Source: Patulibacter americanus DSM 16676 (GTDB taxonomy: Bacteria > Actinomycetota > Thermoleophilia > Solirubrobacterales > Solirubrobacteraceae). Taken from it: 41,805 bases of DNA. Below, in pieces: positions 8,078 to 17,158 of this stretch. Within the stretch, counting starts at the first letter, position 1, and every line of letters starts with the position of its first letter. The stretch covers positions 1-41,805 of the forward strand of contig NZ_ATUD01000020.1 in assembly GCF_000420025.1 (NCBI RefSeq), read 5' to 3'. Position numbers and translations under genes: made by a program. The notes under the pieces were generated by a model, which did no database searches, was not told the DNA's origin, and saw only the letters and a program-made list of their open reading frames with translations.

Positions 8078-8937
8078 GAGCGGGGCTCCAGGATCAACGA
8101 CAGGTCCAGCACGGGCGCCGAATGGGTCAGCGCACCGGCCGATATGAAGTCTACGCCGGTCGCGGCGATGCCCCCGACGGTCCCCAGCGAGACGTTGCCC
8201 GAGGCCTCGAGGGCGACGCGTCCGGCGGAGAGCGCGACGGCCTCGCGCATGTCCTCGGGGGGCATGTTGTCGAGCAGGATCCGGTAGTCCGGGATCCCGA
8301 GCTCGAGGCCCGTATCGAGCGCGGTCCGCAGCTCGGCGAGGTCCTGGACCTCGATCACGAGCGGCAGGTCCGGGCGGTGCGCGTGGGCGGCCCGGACCGC
8401 GGGGCCGACGCCGCCGGCCATCGCGGCGTGGTTCTCCTTGATCAGGATCTCGTCGAAGAGCCCGATCCGGTGGTTCGCCCCGCCCCCGGCCAGCACCGCG
8501 GCCTTCTCGAGCAGCCGCATGCCCGGCGTGGTCTTGCGGGTGTCGAGGATCGTGGCGTTCGTCCCGGCGACCGCGTCGACGTAGCGGCGGGTCATCGTCG
8601 CGACGCCCGAGAGCCGGCCCGCGATGTTCAGCGCCGTGCGTTCCGCGGCGAGGATGGAGCGCGCCGACCCGTCGAGCGCGGCGACCGGGCCGCCCTCGCG
8701 CCACACGCCCTCCTCGGCCGCCAGCTCGACCCGCAGCGCCGGGTCGACCGCGGCGGCGACGACCGCGAACGCCTCGAGGCCGGCGAGCACGCCGGGCGCC
8801 TTCTGCGTGACGGTCGCGCGTCCCTGCAGGTCCTCCGGGACGGTGGCCTGCGCGGTCACGTCGCCGTCACCGAGATCCTCGGCGAGGGCCCGGGCGACGA
8901 GGTCGTGCAGCGCGGCGGAGCGGTCGGTCGGCGACAT
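8074..8937 (-). CDS. nadC: Nicotinate-nucleotide diphosphorylase (quinolinate phosphoribosyltransferase)
   Basis: Converts quinolinate and PRPP to nicotinate mononucleotide, CO2 and pyrophosphate, the step after NadA. The 287-residue length is normal. The family motif ILDTRKTTPGMRLLEK is present near residue 135, followed by GGGANHRIGLFD and the C-terminal EASGNVSLGTV phosphate-binding segment. The ATG at 8937 is preceded 8 bases upstream by TATCCT, a likely -10 box, so the mRNA may be leaderless. It is the first gene of the nadC-nadA unit. Confidence 0.97.
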   Translation of the reverse strand: MSPTDRSAALHDLVARALAEDLGDGDVTAQATVPEDLQGRATVTQKAPGVLAGLEAFAVVAAAVDPALRVELAAEEGVWREGGPVAALDGSARSILAAERTALNIAGRLSGVATMTRRYVDAVAGTNATILDTRKTTPGMRLLEKAAVLAGGGANHRIGLFDEILIKENHAAMAGGVGPAVRAAHAHRPDLPLVIEVQDLAELRTALDTGLELGIPDYRILLDNMPPEDMREAVALSAGRVALEASGNVSLGTVGGIAATGVDFISAGALTHSAPVLDLSLILEPRS

Positions 8938-8945
8938 CCCGAGGG

Positions 8946-8951
8946 AGGATA
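8946..8951 (-). promoter_or_regulatory. Putative -10 box of nadC-nadA
   Basis: TATCCT on the minus strand, 8 bases before the nadC ATG. It fits the TAnnnT pattern seen at many starts in this window, with no recognisable ribosome-binding site between it and the ATG. Confidence 0.6.
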
Positions 8952-9022
8952 GGCCCCGCCCCCGTGCGGCCCCGCCCTCACCCGTGATGCGGACCGCGCG
9001 TGCGGCGGACGGGGTCGGAGAT

Positions 9023-9043
9023 GCAGCCGCCGGTGGGGGCTGC
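9023..9043 (-). terminator. Weak hairpin downstream of the acyl-CoA dehydrogenase gene
   Basis: GCAGCC pairs with GGCTGC across a 9-base loop, 37 bases past the dehydrogenase stop. There is no T-run. It is a modest candidate. Confidence 0.35.
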
Positions 9044-9079
9044 CGACGGCCGGGGCGTTCCCGCGCGCGGCGGCGGCCC

Positions 9080-10246
9080 CTACAGCCCCATGACCTTGGC
9101 GATGATGTTGCGCTGGATATCGTTCGTGCCGCCGAACGTCGTGGCGACCAGCGAGTGCGCGAGCTGGCCCGAGATCGCGTACTCCTTGGCGTAGCCGTAG
9201 CCGCCGTGGATCTTGAACGCGCGGTTGACGACCCGCTCGGCCGTCTCCGTGGCGTAGACCTTGGCCATCGAGGCCTCGCGCGGGAAGAGCGCGGTCGGGT
9301 CGCGGTCGACGTCCGCGGCGACCTTGTAGACGAGCAGGCGGGCCAGCTCCACCTCGGTCGCCATGTCGACGAGCCGGTGCTGCTGCACCTGGAAGGACCC
9401 GATCGACCGGCCGAACTGCTTGCGGTCCTTCGCGTACTGGAGGGCCTCCCCCAGCGCCTGCTCCGCCTGACCGAGCGCGAGCGCCGCGATGATCAGCCGC
9501 TCGGTGTTCAGGCCCGCCATGAGCTGCATCCAGCCGGCGCCCGCCTGGCCGAGGAGCGCGTCGTCGGGGGCGAACACGTCGTCGAGGTAGACGTAGTTGA
9601 CCTCGCGGTAGCCGCCGATGGTCTCGATGCCGTCGACGCGGACGCCCTGGGCCTTCGGGTCCACCCAGATCATGCAGAGGCCCTCGTGCTTCTTCGTGGC
9701 GGGATCCGCGTCGACCTCCGCGTCGCGGCAGACGATGAGGATGCGGTCGGCGATGTGCGCGTTCGAGATCCAGACCTTCACGCCGTTGAGGACCCAGCCG
9801 CCGTCGACGCGCTTGGCCGTCGTCGACAGCGCGGCCACGTCGGAGCCGGCCTCGGGCTCGGACATCGCGATCGCCTCGACGCCGCCCGCCGCGATGTTCC
9901 CCAGCACGAGCTCCTTCTGCTCCGGGGTGCCGAACTTCTGCACCGCCCCGGCGACGATGAGCGAGACGGGGTAGGCGCCGATCGGCGCAAGCGCCCGCAT
10001 CTGCTCCTCGAGCAGGATCATCTCCTCCACGACCCCGGCGCCCCCGCCCCCGTGCTCCTCGGCGATGCTCGGCCCGAGCAGCCCGGACGCGCCCAGCTTC
10101 GCCGCGAGCTCGGGGCTGTGGTGCACCGTGTGCCCCTCCGTCAGACGCTCGCGCTGCTCCGCCGAGCCGACCTCGCGGGCGAACGTGTCGCGCAGCGCGT
10201 CGCGATAGGCCTGCTGCTCGTCGGTGAGGGTGAAGTCGATGGGCAT
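9080..10246 (-). CDS. Acyl-CoA dehydrogenase family protein
   Basis: FAD-dependent alpha,beta-dehydrogenation of an acyl-CoA thioester, passing electrons to electron-transfer flavoprotein. The 388-residue protein has the N-terminal helical domain, the middle-domain motif AMSEPEAGSDVAAL (near 125-138), and the C-terminal motifs KDRKQFGRSIGSFQ and HGGYGYAKEY with FGGTNDIQRN. The ATG at 10246 is chosen because the family begins with IDFTLTDEQQAYRD. An earlier in-frame ATG at 10309 falls inside the probable -10 box. It is flanked by prfB and nadC with no metabolic partner nearby. Chain-length specificity cannot be read from sequence. Confidence 0.94.
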   Translation of the reverse strand: MPIDFTLTDEQQAYRDALRDTFAREVGSAEQRERLTEGHTVHHSPELAAKLGASGLLGPSIAEEHGGGGAGVVEEMILLEEQMRALAPIGAYPVSLIVAGAVQKFGTPEQKELVLGNIAAGGVEAIAMSEPEAGSDVAALSTTAKRVDGGWVLNGVKVWISNAHIADRILIVCRDAEVDADPATKKHEGLCMIWVDPKAQGVRVDGIETIGGYREVNYVYLDDVFAPDDALLGQAGAGWMQLMAGLNTERLIIAALALGQAEQALGEALQYAKDRKQFGRSIGSFQVQQHRLVDMATEVELARLLVYKVAADVDRDPTALFPREASMAKVYATETAERVVNRAFKIHGGYGYAKEYAISGQLAHSLVATTFGGTNDIQRNIIAKVMGL

Positions 10247-10307
10247 CGGGAGGCTCCGGGGTCGGGATCGGCCACGCCACGCGTCCGCGCGGCGTAGGAG
10301 GCGCCAC

Positions 10308-10313
10308 ATCCTA
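10308..10313 (-). promoter_or_regulatory. Putative -10 box of the acyl-CoA dehydrogenase gene
   Basis: TAGGAT on the minus strand, about 60 bases before the chosen ATG, would give a leader of about 50-55 bases. The leader has GGAG 8 bases before the ATG. Confidence 0.4.
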
Positions 10314-10410
10314 CTCGGCTCCTGGCTGGCTGGCCAGCCGATAACCGGCGGGCGTTCGCGACCCGCTCGGCCGGCCGGCGCTCGGCGCCGCCGCGCACGG
10401 GCGCGCCGAC

Positions 10411-10433
10411 GCCGCCCACCGGGCCCGGGCGGC
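10411..10433 (-). terminator. Terminator hairpin of prfB
   Basis: GCCGCCC pairs with GGGCGGC across a 9-base loop, starting 5 bases after the prfB stop. It is GC-only with no T-run, like the other terminators here. Confidence 0.55.
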
Positions 10434-10438
10434 CCGCG

Positions 10439-11560
10439 CTACTCCGCCGGTGCGGCTTCGCTCTGGCCCGCCTGCTGCAGCAGCCAGGCGCGGACGAAGT
10501 CGTCCAGGGCGCCATCGAGAACGAGCTGGACGTTGCCCGTTTCCACGCCCGTCCGGAGGTCCTTGACCATCGTGTACGGGTTGAGGACGTAGGAGCGGAT
10601 CTGGGAGCCCCAGCCGACGTCCTGCGACTCGCCCTTCTCCTTGGCGATCTCCTCGGCCCGCTCGCGCTCGGCCTGCTCCACGATCTTGCCGTAGAGCATC
10701 TTCATCGCCATGACCTTGTTCGCGGTCTGCGAGCGCTCCTGCTGGCAGGCCACGACGATCCCGGTCGGCAGGTGGGTCAGACGCACCGCCGAGTCCGTCT
10801 TGTTGACGTGCTGGCCGCCGGCACCGGACGCGCGGTAGGTGTCGACGCGCAGCTCGTCGTCGCGGATCTCGATGTCGCCGACCTCGTCGACGACCGGGGC
10901 GACCTCCAGGCCCGCGAAGGCGGTCTGGCGGCGGCCCTGCGAGTCGAAGGGCGAGATGCGCACGAGGCGGTGCACGCCGCGCTCCGCGCCGAAGAGCCCG
11001 TAGGCGTGGTCGCCGACCGCCCGGAACGTCGCCGACTTGATGCCGGCCTGCTCGCCCGCGGACGCCTCGAGCAGATCGACCTTGAAGCCGCGGCTCTCGG
11101 CCCACTTCATCTCCATGCGGAGCACCATCTCGGCCCAGTCCTGGGCGTCCGTGCCGCCCGCGCCGGCGTTGATGGTCACGAGCGCGTCGCCCGCGTCGTA
11201 GTCGCCGGTGAAGAGCCGCTCCTCCTCCAGGCCGTCGAGGCGCTTCTCGACGGACGCGAGCTGCTCGACGAGCTCGGCGCCGAGGTCGTCGTCGTCCTCG
11301 GCCATCTCGAGCATCTCGCCGAGGTCGTCGAGGTCCTGCGCGAGGCCGTCGTGGACCGCGAGCTTGGCGGTCGCCCGGGAGTACTCCGAGTTGACCTTCG
11401 TGGCGTGATCCTGGTCGTCCCAGAACCCGGATTCCGCCATCTCCTCCTCGAGCTCGGCCACACGGGCGCGCAGGTCCGTGGGGCGCAGGTGCGGCTCGAG
11501 GTCGACGAAGCGCCGGCGGGCGGTCGCGGTGCGTTCGGGGGCGGATTCGGGGACGGCCAT
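10439..11560 (-). CDS. prfB: Peptide chain release factor 2
   Basis: Class I release factor that recognises UGA and UAA stop codons and triggers peptide release on the ribosome. The 373 residues include the tripeptide anticodon SPF (203-205) and the catalytic GGQ (248-250). The reading frame is continuous; there is no programmed +1 frameshift near codon 25 as in E. coli. GGAGG lies 5 bases before the ATG. A TAGCGT box 10 bases before the ATG overlaps that region, so a monocistronic transcript would have almost no leader. Otherwise it is read through from the GNAT gene 27 bases upstream. Confidence 0.97.
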   Translation of the reverse strand: MAVPESAPERTATARRRFVDLEPHLRPTDLRARVAELEEEMAESGFWDDQDHATKVNSEYSRATAKLAVHDGLAQDLDDLGEMLEMAEDDDDLGAELVEQLASVEKRLDGLEEERLFTGDYDAGDALVTINAGAGGTDAQDWAEMVLRMEMKWAESRGFKVDLLEASAGEQAGIKSATFRAVGDHAYGLFGAERGVHRLVRISPFDSQGRRQTAFAGLEVAPVVDEVGDIEIRDDELRVDTYRASGAGGQHVNKTDSAVRLTHLPTGIVVACQQERSQTANKVMAMKMLYGKIVEQAERERAEEIAKEKGESQDVGWGSQIRSYVLNPYTMVKDLRTGVETGNVQLVLDGALDDFVRAWLLQQAGQSEAAPAE

Positions 11561-11570
11561 TCGTCCTCCG

Positions 11571-11576
11571 ACGCTA
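11571..11576 (-). promoter_or_regulatory. Possible -10 box of prfB
   Basis: TGCTAGCGT, an extended -10-like sequence, lies 10 bases before the prfB ATG. It sits between the upstream GNAT stop and the GGAGG of prfB. Confidence 0.4.
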
Positions 11577-11587
11577 GCAGGGGACGG

Positions 11588-12226
11588 TCAGCGGCGATCC
11601 CGAACCAGGCCGGTGGGCACGCGCCCGCCGCCCAGCTCGGCACGACGCTCAGGCGCGCGCTCCGCCGCCACGTCGACCCGCAGGAGCCCGTAGACATCGA
11701 CGTCGCGCCGGTGCTCCCCGCCCATGCGGTCGATGACCGCCCCACGCAGCGTGCCTTCGTGCACGAAGCCCGTCTTCTCCGCCGCCATCCGGGCCGCGGC
11801 GTTGCCCTCCCAGATCCGCAGCTCGGCACGCTCGAGACCCAAGGGCCCCAGGACCCAACGGGAGAGCATCCGCAGGGCGGTGGTCGCGACGCCGGCACCG
11901 CGGACCTCGGGCGTGACCCAGAACCCGATCTCGCCCCAGCGGTGGCGCCAGTTGAGCTGCACGACGCCGATCGCGCCGATCAGGAGGCCCGAGTCTGCGT
12001 CGGCGATCGCCATCTCGAGCGCCTCCCCCGCGTTCTCGCGGGAGCGCATCGCGGCGATCCACCCGCGGGCGTCCGACTCCCGGTACGGCATGGGCACCCG
12101 GGTCCAGCGCTGGATGTCCGGGTCCTGGCAGGCCTCGGTGATGGCGGGGACGTCGGGTCCCCGCAGGGCGCGGAGCATGACCCCGCCGGAGCTCAGCGGG
12201 GGACTCGGGGTCCGGAGCGACGGCAT
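11588..12226 (-). CDS. GNAT family N-acetyltransferase (RimJ/RimL-like)
   Basis: Acetyl-CoA-dependent N-acetyltransferase, 212 residues. The RimJ/L-type layout is visible: an LRALRGPDVPAI start, EIGFWVTPEVRGAGVAT as the acetyl-CoA pyrophosphate-binding loop (R-x-x-G-x-A form), and NAAARMAAEKTGFVHEGTLRG near the end. The C-terminal ~25 residues are Arg-rich and unconserved-looking. TATCCT lies 9 bases before the ATG with no ribosome-binding site. It is upstream of prfB and probably co-transcribed with it. The acceptor is unknown; the RimJ/RimL similarity does not prove a ribosomal-protein substrate. Confidence 0.88.
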   Translation of the reverse strand: MPSLRTPSPPLSSGGVMLRALRGPDVPAITEACQDPDIQRWTRVPMPYRESDARGWIAAMRSRENAGEALEMAIADADSGLLIGAIGVVQLNWRHRWGEIGFWVTPEVRGAGVATTALRMLSRWVLGPLGLERAELRIWEGNAAARMAAEKTGFVHEGTLRGAVIDRMGGEHRRDVDVYGLLRVDVAAERAPERRAELGGGRVPTGLVRDRR

Positions 12227-12235
12227 CTGAGAGTG

Positions 12236-12241
12236 AGGATA
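12236..12241 (-). promoter_or_regulatory. Putative -10 box of the GNAT-prfB unit
   Basis: TATCCT on the minus strand, 9 bases before the GNAT ATG. The intervening CACTCTCAG has no Shine-Dalgarno sequence. Confidence 0.6.
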
Positions 12242-12266
12242 CGACCGTCGCGGACGTTTGCCCCGT

Positions 12267-12312
12267 CCCGCCCCGCCACCCCCAGCCGGGAGCGGCGCGG
12301 CCGTGGGGCGGG
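12267..12312 (-). terminator. Possible terminator hairpin of secA
   Basis: CCCGCCCC (12267-12274) pairs with GGGGCGGG (12305-12312) around a 30-base loop, beginning 5 bases after the secA stop. Confidence 0.4.
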
Positions 12313-12317
12313 TCAGC

Positions 12318-15173
<2,856 letters not shown>

Positions 15174-15180
15174 ACACCCG

Positions 15181-15186
15181 AGCGTA
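15181..15186 (-). promoter_or_regulatory. Putative -10 box of secA
   Basis: TACGCT on the minus strand, 7 bases before the secA ATG, with no Shine-Dalgarno sequence between. No TTGACA-like -35 is found at the usual distance. Confidence 0.6.
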
Positions 15187-15225
15187 CCAGCGGGGTTCCG
15201 TCAGCTGGTCACGTCCCGCGACGGT

Positions 15226-15239
15226 TCACCGATCGGTGA
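15226..15239. promoter_or_regulatory. Perfect 14-base palindrome upstream of secA, possible operator
   Basis: TCACCGATCGGTGA is a perfect palindrome 40 bases upstream of the secA -10 box. Its size and symmetry fit a dimeric repressor or activator site. No regulator is encoded next to it. Confidence 0.35.
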
Positions 15240-15291
15240 CGGGGCCGGAGGCTCGTGACGCCGCACGCAGGCGCGGCTCGCAGGGCGCTGC

Positions 15292-15320
15292 CCGGCGCGC
15301 GTCGAGGGGACGCGCGCCGG
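15292..15320 (-). terminator. Terminator hairpin of hpf
   Basis: CCGGCGCGCGTC and GACGCGCGCCGG form a perfect 12-base stem around a 5-base loop, 21 bases after the hpf stop. It is one of the strongest hairpins in the window. Confidence 0.75.
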
Positions 15321-15341
15321 TGCGGCCTGCGGGAAGAGGGG

Positions 15342-15710
15342 TCAGGCGGAGGCGCTCGGACCTTCGGCGGCGCGCATGCGCTGCGCCTGGACCGTGTGAC
15401 GCGCGTCGCGCCGGTGGCGCCGCTGCACGCGGTGGCGCTTGACCTGCCGCGAGAGTTCCTGCTCCATGAGGTGGATCGCGTGCATCATGTCGCGACTGGC
15501 GTCATCCGACCTGAGGGTCACGCCCTTCAGGCGCAACGTGGCGGTGGCCCGGAACGGCTCGGCGATCGCCGGGTTCCGTGCCTCCGACAGCTCGATCTCC
15601 AGCTCGGCGAGTTCCGAGACCTGGGCATCGACCTTTCGGAAGCGGCGCTCGATGCACTCGCGCACCTCCTCAGTGACCGGGTAGTTGCGACCCTTCACTT
15701 CGATCCGCAT
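15342..15710 (-). CDS. hpf: Ribosome hibernation-promoting factor / RaiA family, short form
   Basis: Small protein that binds the decoding region of idle 30S subunits and blocks translation in stationary phase. The 122 residues begin with MRIEVKGRNYPVTEEVRECIERRF, the start of the RaiA/HPF fold, and ATATLRLKGVTLRSDDAS fits its strand-helix pattern. It ends in an Arg/His-rich stretch, QVKRHRVQRRHRRDARH, followed by about 15 residues. The ~60-residue C-terminal dimerisation domain of long actinobacterial and firmicute HPF is absent. AAGGAG lies 4 bases before the ATG at 15710, which decides this start over upstream in-frame codons. The position between comF and secA is the conserved one for hpf. 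Confidence 0.9.
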   Translation of the reverse strand: MRIEVKGRNYPVTEEVRECIERRFRKVDAQVSELAELEIELSEARNPAIAEPFRATATLRLKGVTLRSDDASRDMMHAIHLMEQELSRQVKRHRVQRRHRRDARHTVQAQRMRAAEGPSASA

Positions 15711-15748
15711 GGCGCTCCTTTTTGGGGTTGGAATCCAGCGGTAACGCG

Positions 15749-15778
15749 ACGGTAACAGCACGCACAGGCAGAACGCAA
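15749..15778 (-). promoter_or_regulatory. Candidate hpf promoter with direct repeats
   Basis: On the minus strand TTGCGT (15773-15778) and TACCGT (15749-15754) are separated by 18 bases, giving a leader of about 30 bases with AAAAAGGAG. Two GTTACCG copies spaced exactly 11 bases apart (15750-15756 and 15739-15745) overlap the -10 region and could bind a regulator on one face of the helix. Confidence 0.5.
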
Positions 15779-16001
15779 GGGGCAGTCGACATTGCGTTTC
15801 CAATCCTGGTATGGACCATCGGACCTGGACTCCGGAGGCCCCGCGTGGTAGGCGCCCCGACGCTCTCCGGGATCCGCGTGAGACACCCGGGAACGGGACT
15901 CAGAGCCCGGAGCGACGAATCCGAAGAGCACGCTCCGGAACGCCGAACGGCCCCTTTTCGGGCCACCACGATCATGTGGACCTTCGGATGAGGCGGCGGA
16001 C
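15779..16001. other. Gene-free stretch upstream of hpf
   Basis: Part of the only gap over 300 bases (15711-16030). Short open frames exist on both strands, but none has a plausible start signal or a recognisable protein. GGCCC/GGGCC (near 15950-15965) forms a small hairpin around CTTTTC. I see no RNA gene that I can name. Confidence 0.4.
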
Positions 16002-16018
16002 GCCGGCGCCCCGCCGGC
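16002..16018 (-). terminator. Terminator hairpin of the GroES-like gene
   Basis: GCCGGCG and CGCCGGC form a 7-base GC stem with a 3-base loop, 12 bases after the stop. Confidence 0.55.
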
Positions 16019-16030
16019 ACCGCTTCGCCG

Positions 16031-16378
16031 TCAATCCTGCTCGGCGCCGGGCAGCTCGCGGATGCCCGGGGTCTCGTCGAGCGGCTCGAGCGCGCCGAGC
16101 AGCTCGCCGACGCGGCAGACGAGCAGTCGCTCCTCCTCCACGTCGATCCACGTGCCCGCCGACGCGGGGAAGACGACGTGGTCGCCCGGCTGCACCGGCA
16201 TCCGCACGCCCGCCTGCTGCCACCAGTCCAGCCCCGGCCCCACCTGGAGCACGATGCCGTGCTGCGGCGGGGGCTCGTGGGTGCCCGGCGGGACGAGCAG
16301 CCCGGACTGACGGACGCGGTCGGGCTCGAGCTCCTTGATGACGACGCGGTCGAAGAGGGGGCGCAGCTGTTGCTTCAT
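16031..16378 (-). CDS. GroES-like co-chaperonin family protein
   Basis: A 115-residue protein with the GroES fold signature: LRPLFDRVVIKELEP at the start (as in PL-DRVVVK), a GLLVPP segment where GroES has its mobile-loop GGIVLP, GIVLQVGPG, PGDHVVFPASAGTWIDVEEERLLVCRVGELLGAL. It is longer than canonical GroES (~97), with a C-terminal extension of about 20 polar residues. Pro-rich and Trp-containing insertions replace the usual sequence in the middle. No groEL is adjacent. It lies between comF and hpf, where GroES genes are not usual. It may be a second, divergent co-chaperonin or a GroES-fold protein with another role. TACCCT lies 11 bases before the ATG. Confidence 0.8.
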   Translation of the reverse strand: MKQQLRPLFDRVVIKELEPDRVRQSGLLVPPGTHEPPPQHGIVLQVGPGLDWWQQAGVRMPVQPGDHVVFPASAGTWIDVEEERLLVCRVGELLGALEPLDETPGIRELPGAEQD

Positions 16379-16389
16379 CGCTGCGCCCG

Positions 16390-16395
16390 AGGGTA
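16390..16395 (-). promoter_or_regulatory. Putative -10 box of the GroES-like gene
   Basis: TACCCT on the minus strand, 11 bases before the ATG at 16378, between this gene and comF. Its transcript would have a leader of only a few bases. Confidence 0.45.
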
Positions 16396-16415
16396 GCCCC
16401 TCCGCGCGGGAACGC

Positions 16416-17087
16416 TCATCGGAGGGTCCGCAGGGCGGTCAGCGCCACGACCCGACGCGCCCCCGCGGCCCGCAACGCACCGGCGGCGGCGCCGAGCGTC
16501 GCCCCGGTCGTGTGCACGTCGTCGACCAGGAGCACGGTGGCCGGTGGCGGGGCCAGCACGTCGGGGGCCGCGAGCCGTCGGCGTCCGGCACGATCCTGGG
16601 CGTGTTGGGCGGGCGCGCTGCGCGCCCGGGCCAGGAGCGGCAGGCACGGCAGCCCGACGGCCCGGGCCACGTGGGCGCCGAGCAGACCGGCGTGGTCCTC
16701 GCCGCGCCGCCGCAGCCGTGCGGGATCCGGGGGCACCGGCACCACCGCCTCCGTGCCGGCGAGCAGCGCCGCGGGCGCCCGGGCCGTCATCGCCGCGGCC
16801 AGCCACGGGGCGACGCGCCGGGCCGCATGCTCCTTCGCGGCGAGTGCGAGCGCCCGGGCCGGCCCCTCGTAGGCCAGGGGCGCCCACGCGCCCGAGAACG
16901 CGGCCCCACGGGCCGGGCACCGCCTCCGGAGGCAGGCGCGGGGCAGCCCGCAACGGAGGCAGCCGTCCGTGCCCAGCCACGGCAGCGCCCGCCGGCACGC
17001 GTCGCACAGCGGCGCGCCGAGGCGCGCCGCGGCACGGCAGTGCAGGCAGCGGTCGGGGGCGACCGCCGCGGCGAGCAGGTCGAGCAT
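16416..17087 (-). CDS. comF: ComF family phosphoribosyltransferase-like protein
   Basis: Member of the ComFC/GntX family, linked to DNA uptake and recombination in some bacteria. From the ATG at 17087 it is 223 residues: a Cys-rich zinc-binding N-terminus (Cys14, 17, 28, 31, 43, 46, 52, 57) and a type I phosphoribosyltransferase domain with the PRPP loop VLLVDDVHTTGAT at 185-197. An ATG at 17129 would add 14 unconserved residues; LDLLAAAVAPDRCLHC fits the family start better. Its start is divergent from ctaG, 71 bases away. The position upstream of hpf and secA is conserved. Whether it takes part in competence here is unknown, since no comFA or com operon is nearby. Confidence 0.88.
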   Translation of the reverse strand: MLDLLAAAVAPDRCLHCRAAARLGAPLCDACRRALPWLGTDGCLRCGLPRACLRRRCPARGAAFSGAWAPLAYEGPARALALAAKEHAARRVAPWLAAAMTARAPAALLAGTEAVVPVPPDPARLRRRGEDHAGLLGAHVARAVGLPCLPLLARARSAPAQHAQDRAGRRRLAAPDVLAPPPATVLLVDDVHTTGATLGAAAGALRAAGARRVVALTALRTLR

Positions 17088-17144
17088 CCGCGGCACCGCT
17101 CGATGGTCCCGCCGAGGGGTGGGGCGCAACCAGGGGCGGAGTGG

Positions 17145-17150
17145 AACAAT
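17145..17150 (+). promoter_or_regulatory. Possible -10 box of ctaG
   Basis: AACAAT lies 8 bases before the GTG at 17159. It differs from TAnnnT at the first base but has the same spacing as the other candidate boxes. Confidence 0.3.
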
Positions 17151-17158
17151 CCGGTGTC

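Noticed and set aside
10246..10309. N-terminal extension of the acyl-CoA dehydrogenase from the ATG at 10309
   Set aside because: That ATG overlaps the TAGGAT box, and the 21 extra residues (Arg/Trp-rich) are not part of the family.
11440..11560. Programmed +1 frameshift in prfB
   Set aside because: The frame is continuous from the ATG with GGAGG, and there is no in-frame TGA after a CTT slip site near codon 25.
15670..16020. 116-codon frame on the minus strand in the hpf upstream gap
   Set aside because: No start signal, no domain, it runs through the hpf start in another frame and overlaps the hpf promoter region.
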